Shown: positions 20,031 through 28,725 of the stretch, piece after piece
Layout: each line of letters starts with the position of its first letter
How positions within the stretch are numbered: the first letter of the stretch is position 1
Origin: Neocallimastix lanati (nom. inval.)
Taxonomy: Eukaryota; Neocallimastigomycota; Neocallimastigomycetes; Neocallimastigales; Neocallimastigaceae
Direction of reading: 5' to 3'
NCBI GenBank assembly: GCA_016946835.1
Contig: JACVTC010000125.1
Coordinates: forward strand, 398,001 to 431,000
Length of the DNA stretch: 33,000 nucleotides
Translations under genes and position numbers: made by a program
Notes under the pieces: generated by a model
Seen by the model: the letters and a program-made list of their open reading frames with translations, nothing else
Told to the model about the DNA's origin: nothing
Database searches by the model: none

Positions 20031-20347
20031 AAAAAAAAAAAAAATAATTAAAATTATAAAGTTAAAATATTATTTTTTAATAATAAAAAAAAAACTATTT
20101 AAGTTCAAGAAAAAATATATTTTTTTTTTTTTTCACTTAAAAAAAAATTATTATAATAAATAAAAATAATTATTTTAAAAAGAAATAATAATAAAATATA
20201 TATATATATAATAGAGTTAAAATATTATATATTTAAAAATAATTTTAATATAACAAAAAATTTTACTACTTTTTCTCTTTTTTTTTAGTACATTCTGATA
20301 AATTTCATAAATACTATAAAATTATATTTCATTAATTATTTTAAAAA
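19034..20347. promoter_or_regulatory. Divergent promoter region between copy C and transporter M1
   Basis: 1.3 kb. From left: a (TTA)n then (TTTA)n array (about 19100-19222), a (TTTTA)n array (about 19262-19342), two homopyrimidine blocks with TTTTTCCTTCTA units (about 19420-19500 and 19770-19860), each ending in ATTGTCTAAAACTCTATTTA, poly(A) near 19670-19686 and 20020-20044, and a poly(T) stretch before M1. From about 20285 to the M1 ATG it is the mirror of the M2 upstream. The layout suggests shared control of enzyme and exporter, but no specific operator is identified. Confidence 0.5.
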
Positions 20348-21962
20348 ATGGATAATAAAATCATTTATGAAGGGGAAAAAGTTACTGATAAAGAACGTAC
20401 ACTAATATTTATTAATTTTATAATTAGTTGTATTGCATCTTCTATGCTTACTACGGCATTGACTACGGCATTACCACCTATAATGAAAGATTTCGAAATA
20501 GACTTTAATACTGGACAATGGTTGACGAGTGGATTTTCACTTTTTATTTCTATTATTACACCTTTATCTGCTTATCTTATTACTAGTATAAAAACAAAAA
20601 AATTATATTGTTTAGCCTTATTATTTTTTATTGCTGGCTTAACTATATGTGCTTTATCACCAAATTTCTGGATAATGATGCTAGGAAGAATTATTCAAGG
20701 TTGTGGTAATGGCTTATTAACTGCTATGGGTCAAGTTATTATATTAACAATTTATCCACCAGAAAAAAGAGGTACAATTATGGGTTGGTTTGGTTTATCT
20801 ATTGGTTTTGCACCAATTATTGCACCAACGATAGCCGGTATTATAGTGGATTATGTTGGTTGGCGAATGATATTTGTGATTTCTATCACCATTATGGTAA
20901 TTTCTTTAATCTTTGCATTATTTGTTTTCAAAAACGTTTTACCAATTATAGAGAAATCTTTTGATATTGTCTCTTTATTTATTAGTGCTTTGGCTTTTGG
21001 TGGTATAACTTTAGCTATTGGTAATATGGGGAAACACAAATTTGTAAGTTTTCAAGTTTTGATGCTATTAATTATCGGTATTATTTCCATAGTTTTATTC
21101 GTTATAAGGCAATTACGTTTAAAAACTCCATTATTAGATATTCGAGTGTTAAAAGATCCTATGCTTTCTATTAGTATTGTATCGATTGTTTTAGTGCAAT
21201 TATTTTTACTTGGTTCGACTGTTATTTTTCCAATCTATGTTCAACAACTTAAAAAAGAATCAGCTACTATTTCTGGTTTAGTTATTTTACCAGGTTCACT
21301 ATTAATGGCATTAATTAGTCCAGTAGTTGGAAAATTTTATGATAAATTTGGTATTAAACTTTTATTACTTAGTAGTTCTATAATAATATTAATTAGTAAT
21401 TTAAGTTTATTTTTTATCAACATTCATGCAAGCATCTGGATTGTGGCTATTATTCAAGTTTTCAGATGTCTTGCCTTGGGTTTAATTTTCACGCCAATAC
21501 TGACTTGGGGTATGACTAATATACCAAAAACAAAGACATCAGATGCAACAGCACTTCTGAATTCAATCCGTAACCTTGGTGGAGCTATTGGTTCAGCTTT
21601 ATTTGTTTCTATTATGACTGGAGTAGCAAAAACAATAGGAAGTGAAAAAGAAAATCCAGAAATGTATGGTTTTAATATTGTTTTTTTATCAATGGCTATT
21701 CTTTCCTTAATTCTCGTATTCTTTGCTATATATGAACTTACACAAAAACGATCAAAAAAAGTTAACAAGATTGATGATGAAAATGATAGAAACATTAGCA
21801 ACAATACCAATAATAACAATGCCAATAATAATAATAATAATAATAATAACAATTGTAATAGTAATATTGACCATATTATTATTATTAATAATAATAATAA
21901 TAGTAATAGTAATAATTATAATAATAATAATAATTATAATAATAATAATAATAATAATAGTA

Positions 21963-22038
<76 letters not shown>

Positions 22039-22051
22039 TAATAAATGGTAA
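20348..22051 (+). CDS. M1: DHA2 (EmrB/QacA-type) MFS multidrug transporter with poly-Asn tail
   Basis: Seen: a 567-aa intronless frame. Residues 17-~465 carry about 14 hydrophobic segments. The N-terminal TTALPPIMKDF...GQWLTSGFSLF is the usual DHA2 first helix/loop. LGRIIQGCGNGLL and YPPEKRGTIMGWFG follow, the antiporter motif C is GFAPIIAPTIAG (153-164) before DYVGWR, and a motif-A-like GKFYDKFG lies at 328-335. The normal loop 2-3 motif A is degenerate (AYLITSIKTKKLY). Residues ~480-567 are cytosolic and almost entirely Asn, encoded by an AAT microsatellite, ending KNNKW. Known: DHA2 proteins export drugs or toxic amphiphiles by proton antiport at the membrane. The lack of introns and the clostridial look of the helices suggest bacterial origin (inference). 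It diverges from copy C and is a near-perfect twin of M2. Confidence 0.9.
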
Positions 22052-22137
22052 TAATATTATTAATATTATTAATATTAATATTAAAATTTAATAATAAATT
22101 TTAATAATATATTTTTATTTATAATTACTAGTGTATT

Positions 22138-22512
22138 TTAATCCAAATTAAAATTTACCAATAAGTTTAATTCTGTTTTTTTATCTTTAATATATTTCAA
22201 AATCATACTTTTTAAGATTCTTTTTAATTCATTCAAATATTCTTTCTTCAAAATCATACTTTTTAAGATTCTTTTTAATTCATTCAAATATTCTTTCTTC
22301 AAAATCATACTTTTTAAGATTTTTTTTAATTCATTCAAATATTCTTTCTTCAAAATCATACTTTTTAAGATTTTTTTTAATTCATTCAAATATTCTTTCT
22401 TCAAAATCATACTTTTTAAGATTTTTTTTAATTCATTCAAATATTCTTTCTTCAAAATCATACTTTTTAAGATTTTTTTTAATGCATTCAAATATTCTTT
22501 CTTCAAAATCAT
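22138..22512 (-). CDS. Possible repeat protein of 17-aa Lys/Leu units (uncertain gene)
   Basis: The minus-strand frame starts with ATG at 22512 and remains open through six 17-residue repeats and a 22-residue unique tail. The tail is identical in the mirrored copy (25605-25673). Preservation of the frame in both copies hints at coding, but the two arms are otherwise almost identical, so this is not independent evidence. There is no recognisable domain, no signal peptide and no introns. Low confidence as a gene. Confidence 0.3.
   Translation of the reverse strand: MILKKEYLNALKKILKSMILKKEYLNELKKILKSMILKKEYLNELKKILKSMILKKEYLNELKKILKSMILKKEYLNELKRILKSMILKKEYLNELKRILKSMILKYIKDKKTELNLLVNFNLD
22207..22512 (-). 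repeat. 51-bp minisatellite, left array (six units), reading as a 17-aa repeat
   Basis: Six head-to-tail 51-bp units encode MILKKEYLNELKKILKS in an open minus-strand frame (22512 to 22138, 124 aa). The last two units have Lys to Arg, and the first has Glu to Ala. A non-repeated tail ILKYIKDKKTELNLLVNFNLD ends 87 bp from the M1 stop. The unit is Lys/Leu-rich and could form an amphipathic helix. It is either a real small repeat protein converging on M1 or a non-coding minisatellite whose period happens to be a multiple of three. No homologue is recognised. Confidence 0.6.
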
Positions 22513-22742
22513 ATTTTTTAAAATTTTTTAAATATATATGTATATTTTTTATTTAATGTCATTAACTATAACTAATTAAATATATACAATATTTCGTCCT
22601 TTTCTTTTATTATTAATAATGAAAGAAATATTAAAAGAAGAAATACTAAAAATTCAATATAAATGAATATATTATTATTACTTAATAAATATATATATAA
22701 TAATAAATTATGTAAAATAAATTATTAAAAATTATTTTATAA

Positions 22743-22919
22743 ATGGGTCTCAAATTTGTAATACTATCTGATAAAGTATCAAGTGATAGTACGAGTATAG
22801 AGTTATATTGCGGAATGGGAAAAATTAGAAGTCTTGTGTCTTCTTTCTGTGTTTTTATAATATTTATTTATTTTATAATATATTTTAATTTAATTCATTA
22901 CCATATTCTTATGTATTAA
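22743..22919 (+). CDS. Small ORF, 58 aa, unknown
   Basis: ATG to TAA, beginning MGLKFVILSDKVSSDS and continuing IELYCGMGKIRSLVSS, then a hydrophobic Ile/Phe/Tyr tail. The first 100 bp are clearly richer in G+C than the surroundings, as in coding DNA of this window, while the tail looks intergenic. It may be a decayed first exon that loses its frame at a former splice site. I do not recognise the family. Confidence 0.22.
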   Translation: MGLKFVILSDKVSSDSTSIELYCGMGKIRSLVSSFCVFIIFIYFIIYFNLIHYHILMY

Positions 22920-23710
22920 TTAATCTATAAATGTTTTTTTTTTTTTTAATTAATTCTTGTGTTTTTGATTTTCATATTTGTTTTTTTTTATAATTTAAAG
23001 TTTAAATGAAATTTTTATGAATGTATTTATATCTTTTTCGAAAAATCATAAATTAATAATTATATACATATATATATATATATAAAATATATTACCATAT
23101 TACTAACTTTTTATATAATTACTTTTTATAAATTAAATATTTTTAATTTTTTGTAATATAATTTTAATTCAATATCTTAAAATTGAAATCTGTTAGATTT
23201 AACTAAAAATGTTTTAAATTGAGAAAGATAAAATTTTATGTTTGTTTATTTTTATAATTACTTTTTTTATCATATTTTTTAATGCGATATTTTAATTATT
23301 TTTTATTGTTAAAAAGAAATAATAAATATATATAAAAAAATATAAATAAATATATAAGATTTGTTTTTAATTTCTAATTATATGATATTTTTAGATATTA
23401 TTTTTTAATCATAATAATAATCAAAAAATGTTAATATTTTAAAATTATACGTTGTGATAATTTTATTATTAATAAAAAGGAAAAATTAAAATTAAAGTTA
23501 ATATATATAATTCGAAAAAGTCATATATATATATATACATAAATGAGATGAAATTGAATTGATTTTTTGATATAGTAATGAGCATTTTATTAGTAAAGAA
23601 ATCAAATTGAATTTAATTTGATTTCTTTTCTAATTTTATATACATCACAATTATTTTTAATGATTATATATAAGGAAGTGTAAGGAATCAAACCGCTGCT
23701 CATATTTAAA

Positions 23711-24035
23711 CTACGCTAATTTAAAATTATTATAACCAAAAATTGATTTAATAGATATTTTAATATTTGTTAAAATTATTGTTTCTTTATTTTTATTATG
23801 ATAATTCATATTATTATTGAAATTTTCCCATAAATCATCAAAAGAATGTATATCATATTCAACTAATTTATGAATATAAATATGTTTTCAATTACTTCAG
23901 CGATAGTATATTAATCTGAACTAATTACCTGTTCTTTATAAAATTTATTCTGGTTTTTACTTTTTTTGACTTTATGAAATGCATAAAATCCATAATTTTT
24001 TAACAATATTCTATAATATATATTTAATATGGATG
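23711..24035 (-). pseudogene. Decayed reading frame, unknown family
   Basis: On the minus strand a frame reads ILLKNYGFYAFHKVKKSK.. then VISSD, a stop, YTIAEVIENIFIF, and after a frame change KLVEYDIHSFDDLWENF, ending KSIFGYNNFKLA and TAG (23711-23713). The codon pattern is protein-like although stops and a frameshift are present. Upstream (24021-24066) lies the dispersed repeat with a TACTAAA-type branch point and an AG, which could be an intron end. Family not recognised. Confidence 0.35.
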
Positions 24036-24066
24036 TTTAGTACATACTTTTATAATTATAATTTAT
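24021..24066 (-). repeat. Dispersed ~45-bp repeat, copy 2
   Basis: Its reverse complement is nearly the same as 10486-10530 in the A-B spacer, with only two or three differences. It contains GTACTAAACATCC, a branch-point-like core. Confidence 0.65.
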
Positions 24067-24221
24067 TATTTACTTAATTGTTAGATAAGTCTGGTTTTTA
24101 AAAAGGAACTGTAAAAAAATAATAAATAAATAAATAATTTATATTAAATAATAATTGTTTATATATTCGCATTTATAATGATGAGAATGAGAAAGTTTAA
24201 ATTCAAAATTTAGATAAAAAA

Positions 24222-24753
24222 GAAAATTGAAATTATGAAGGATTTAAATATTTACATATAAATTATTAAAAGTATAGAAAGAAATATTGAAAAGCTACTT
24301 CAAATAAAAATACTAAATAGTTTGGTAAACTCCGAAGAAAATTTCATAGAATAAAATTTACAATAAAATATTATTATGATCTTGTTTTGTACATCATAAC
24401 AGACATATCGTAATAAAAAAACCTAGAAAAATTATTGCAATTTGTCTATTATGATATCCAAAATACGTAATATATTGATTTGAAGAAGGAATAATTGATT
24501 TCTATTTTTTATTCAAAAAAATCAAAATAGTAGAGTAGTTATTTTAATTTAATTTAAATGTTGGAAAGTTAGAAAAAATGTTATAAACAAATTTACATGA
24601 AATAAAATTATGTAAGATTAAGAGTTATGAAGACATAAGATTGTAAAGTAAAAGTTGGTATAATTTTTTCTATAACAGAAATTGAATATTATTGTATAAT
24701 AGAAATATATAATGAAAGTAAGTGTAAAAGAAGAAATAATAATACTATCAAAG

Positions 24754-24837
<84 letters not shown>

Positions 24838-24868
24838 GTAATAATAATAATAATAATAAAAACAAATA
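24222..24868 (+). pseudogene. Decayed Asn-tailed reading frame, unknown
   Basis: The plus strand shows protein-like stretches broken by stops, for example IIKSIERNIEKLLQIK, LNSLVNSEENFIE and IIFSITEIEYYCIIEIYN, leading into an AAT array (about 24758-24858) that would encode Asn, then KNK and a stop. The poly-Asn end recalls other genes of the window. No family is recognised, and a chance pattern is possible. Confidence 0.25.
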
Positions 24869-25253
24869 ATATATAAAATACAAAAATCATTTTCAAAATA
24901 AAAGATTAATGGAATGGAAGTTATTTTATTGAATAAAATATATTCATACTTTAATATTTTTGAATTTAATTATACTGAAATTTTTACATATAAACAATAA
25001 TTATATAAATAGTTAGAAATAAATATAAAATTACTCATATAAAATTTGTGATATATGTATATATGTATTTATTTAAAATATTTCACTTTCCAATTTTTAT
25101 TTCAATATTAGCAATAAAATAAAACGATGAAATTTTATATATATTAAAAATACTTATTTGTAAAAAAGAAATAGAATAACATATATTTTCTTTTTAGTAT
25201 TCATTGATATGATTCATAATCAATGACATTGAATAAAAATTATATATATATTT

Positions 25254-25673
25254 TTGAAGAAAGAATATTTGTATGTATTAAAAAAAATCTTAAAAAGTAT
25301 GATTTTGAAGAAAGAATATTTGAATGCATTAAAAAAAATCTTAAAAAGTATGATTTTGAAGAAAGAATATTTGAATGAATTAAAAAAAATCTTAAAAAGT
25401 ATGATTTTGAAGAAAGAATATTTGAATGAATTAAAAAAAATCTTAAAAAGTATGATTTTGAAGAAAGAATATTTGAATGAATTAAAAAAAATCTTAAAAA
25501 GTATGATTTTGAAGAAAGAATATTTGAATGAATTAAAAAGAATCTTAAAAAGTATGATTTTGAAGAAAGAATATTTGAATGAATTAAAAAGAATCTTAAA
25601 AAGTATGATTTTGAAATATATTAAAGATAAAAAAACAGAATTAAACTTATTGGTAAATTTTAATTTGGATTAA
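25254..25673 (+). repeat. 51-bp minisatellite, right array (six full units plus a partial one)
   Basis: Mirror of 22138-22512. Full units run from 25299 to 25604. An extra, diverged 45-bp unit (LKKEYLYVLKKILKS) at 25254-25298 is lacking on the left, so the palindrome boundary lies inside the array. The frame stays open to 25673, with the same 22-residue unique tail. Confidence 0.6.
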
Positions 25674-25759
25674 AATACACTAGTAATTATAAATAAAAAT
25701 ATATTATTAAAATTTATTATTAAATTTTAATATTAATATTAATAATATTAATAATATTA

Positions 25760-25772
25760 TTACCATTTATTA

Positions 25773-25848
<76 letters not shown>

Positions 25849-27466
25849 TACTATTATTATTATTATTATTATTATAATTATTATTATTATTATAATTATT
25901 ACTATTACTATTATTATTATTATTATTAATAATAATAATATGGTCAATATTACTATTACAATTGTTATTATTATTATTATTATTATTATTGGCATTGTTA
26001 TTATTGGTATTGTTGCTAATGTTTCTATCATTTTCATCATCAATCTTGTTAACTTTTTTTGATCGTTTTTGTGTAAGTTCATATATAGCAAAGAATACGA
26101 GAATTAAGGAAAGAATAGCCATTGATAAAAAAACAATATTAAAACCATACATTTCTGGATTTTCTTTTTCACTTCCTATTGTTTTTGCTACTCCAGTCAT
26201 AATAGAAACAAATAAAGCTGAACCAATAGCTCCACCAAGGTTACGGATTGAATTCAGAAGTGCTGTTGCATCTGATGTCTTTGTTTTTGGTATATTAGTC
26301 ATACCCCAAGTCAGTATTGGCGTGAAAATTAAACCCAAGGCAAGACATCTGAAAACTTGAATAATAGCCACAATCCAGATGCTTGCATGAATGTTGATAA
26401 AAAATAAACTTAAATTACTAATTAATATTATTATAGAACTACTAAGTAATAAAAGTTTAATACCAAATTTATCATAAAATTTTCCAACTACTGGACTAAT
26501 TAATGCCATTAATAGTGAACCTGGTAAAATAACTAAACCAGAAATAGTAGCTGATTCTTTTTTAAGTTGTTGAACATAGATTGGAAAAATAACAGTCGAA
26601 CCAAGTAAAAATAATTGCACTAAAACAATCGATACAATACTAATAGAAAGCATAGGATCTTTTAACACTCGAATATCTAATAATGGAGTTTTTAAACGTA
26701 ATTGCCTTATAACGAATAAAACTATGGAAATAATACCGATAATTAATAGCATCAAAACTTGAAAACTTACAAATTTGTGTTTCCCCATATTACCAATAGC
26801 TAAAGTTATACCACCAAAAGCCAAAGCACTAATAAATAAAGAGACAATATCAAAAGATTTCTCTATAATTGGTAAAACGTTTTTGAAAACAAATAATGCA
26901 AAGATTAAAGAAATTACCATAATGGTGATAGAAATCACAAATATCATTCGCCAACCAACATAATCCACTATAATACCGGCTATCGTTGGTGCAATAATTG
27001 GTGCAAAACCAATAGATAAACCAAACCAACCCATAATTGTACCTCTTTTTTCTGGTGGATAAATTGTTAATATAATAACTTGACCCATAGCAGTTAATAA
27101 GCCATTACCACAACCTTGAATAATTCTTCCTAGCATCATTATCCAGAAATTTGGTGATAAAGCACATATAGTTAAGCCAGCAATAAAAAATAATAAGGCT
27201 AAACAATATAATTTTTTTGTTTTTATACTAGTAATAAGATAAGCAGATAAAGGTGTAATAATAGAAATAAAAAGTGAAAATCCACTCGTCAACCATTGTC
27301 CAGTATTAAAGTCTATTTCGAAATCTTTCATTATAGGTGGTAATGCCGTAGTCAATGCCGTAGTAAGCATAGAAGATGCAATACAACTAATTATAAAATT
27401 AATAAATATTAGTGTACGTTCTTTATCAGTAACTTTTTCCCCTTCATAAATGATTTTATTATCCAT
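25760..27466 (-). CDS. M2: DHA2 (EmrB/QacA-type) MFS multidrug transporter with poly-Asn tail
   Basis: Seen: a 568-aa intronless frame that equals M1 at every residue except one extra Asn in the tail, caused by one more AAT unit. All motifs of M1 are present (motif C GFAPIIAPTIAG, GKFYDKFG, 14 hydrophobic segments). The 5' flank is shared with M1 for only about 60 bp (to about 27525). M2 therefore has a largely different upstream region, with a poly(A) run at 27591-27618 and AGAAGGAAAAAT-type purine blocks (27826-27895). It diverges from the pseudogene copy D. Since its partner enzyme is dead, M2 may survive as a dosage copy or only because it is young. Confidence 0.9.
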
Positions 27467-27587
27467 TTTTTAAAATAATTAATGAAATATAATTTTATAG
27501 TATTTATGAAATTTATTAGAATGTATTAAGAAAAAATGAATTATTACAAAAAAAAGTATTTCAAAAAAAATATAACAAGAAAAGTAT

Positions 27588-27626
<39 letters not shown>

Positions 27627-28725
27627 TATATTAAATATAAATATATTCTTTAAAATATAATCTCTTAAATATATTGTCAAAAATATAAATATTTATTAAT
27701 TATAAACCATTAAATTGTATCCATTTTATGATATATATTAAAATATATTCTTTAAAAATTATTTTAATAAATGATAAAAAATTAAAATTATATTAAATAA
27801 AGTTTTGTACAAAAAAAATGCAAAAGAAAGATAGAAGGAAAAATAACTGAAAAAATAGAAGGAAAAATAGAAGGAAAATGAAAAGGAAAAAGAAAGGAAA
27901 ACTATTTTTAAATTTTAATATTTTTTTTTTTTTATAATTTAAAGTTTAATTTAATATATATTTTTAAATTACTATTTTTAATTAAAAATTATAAAATTAT
28001 AAAATTTAATTAAAAGTATTAATTAAATATTAGAAATTATTTTATTTAGAACACTAAATTAATATAAATTAATATTACATATGAAACATTAAAATATATA
28101 TAAATAATAATGATAATATATGTGAAACTATTTCTATATTTAATACTTAACTAATTCAAACTATTCCTAAGACTATAAATATATAATAATATTGAATTCA
28201 TATTAAAATTCATACATTTCTGATTATAATAAGTTAAATATAATAAATAAAGATCACATATTTGAACTTAATTTCTAACAAATAATTTTGTTTGGTAAAT
28301 AGAGATAATTAAAATCATATGACAAATTGAAAATTATAATAAAATAAATAAAAGTTTTATATATTAGAAGAACATAAAAGGAAAAATAGTAGGAAAAAAT
28401 GAAAAGATATTTAATTAATAAATAATAAAAAAGAAAATAATATTATTTATTAACTAAATATCTTTAATTATATATATATATATTGTGTATTAAATTATAT
28501 AATATTTAATATATATATATAATTTTTTATATAAATACTGAAATTTTTTTCAAAATTTTATAATAATAAATAAATTAAATTAAATTAAAATAATATTAAA
28601 TAAAAGTATAACATTAAAAGTATAGTAATTTAAAAAAAAGTATATTTTCTTTATAACAAAAGAAAATAATAAATTTGACTATTAATTGGTTATAATTAAT
28701 AATAAAAATTTTATTTCATATTAAA
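27467..28725. promoter_or_regulatory. Divergent region between M2 and pseudogene D
   Basis: 1.26 kb without genes. It contains poly(A) at 27591-27618, purine blocks built on AGAAGGAAAAAT (27826-27895 and 28377-28399), an inverted repeat around AGATATTTAATTAATAAATA / TTATTTATTAACTAAATATCT (28403-28462), and in the last 150 bp a D promoter-proximal part. Its outer portion matches the copy B upstream (AACATTAAAAGTATAGTAAT and TTGACTATTAATTGGTTATA). Its last 35 bp match copy C. Confidence 0.5.

Larger units (their letters stand above)
22516..25253. other. Spacer between the transporter palindrome arms
   Basis: 2.7 kb not shared by the two arms. It contains a 58-codon frame at 22743-22919, a 14-bp-arm hairpin (23595-23628, arm AAAGAAATCAAATT), a decayed minus-strand reading frame (23711-24035), a decayed plus-strand reading frame ending in an AAT array (24222-24868), and the second dispersed 45-bp repeat. 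The rest is featureless A+T-rich DNA. Confidence 0.5.
20285..27525. repeat. Inverted duplication M1/M2
   Basis: Arms are about 20285-22515 and 25254-27525, with paired coordinates summing to about 47814 at the gene starts. They cover the transporter gene, its 3' flank and most of the minisatellite. The only protein difference is one Asn. The arms continue more loosely outward into C and D, which are also inverted to each other. Confidence 0.85.

Noticed and set aside
22207-22512. CRISPR array
   Set aside because: The 51-bp units are contiguous with no spacers, in a eukaryotic genome.
23670-23720. tRNA-like stretch near GGAATCAAACCGCTGCTC
   Set aside because: No cloverleaf or T-loop could be found on either strand. 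It is more likely part of the decayed coding region.
24618-24896. Poly-Ile and poly-Leu frames over AAT arrays (also 21723-22091, 25720-26091 and 21454-21852)
   Set aside because: Shadow frames of AAT repeats and of the transporter genes.
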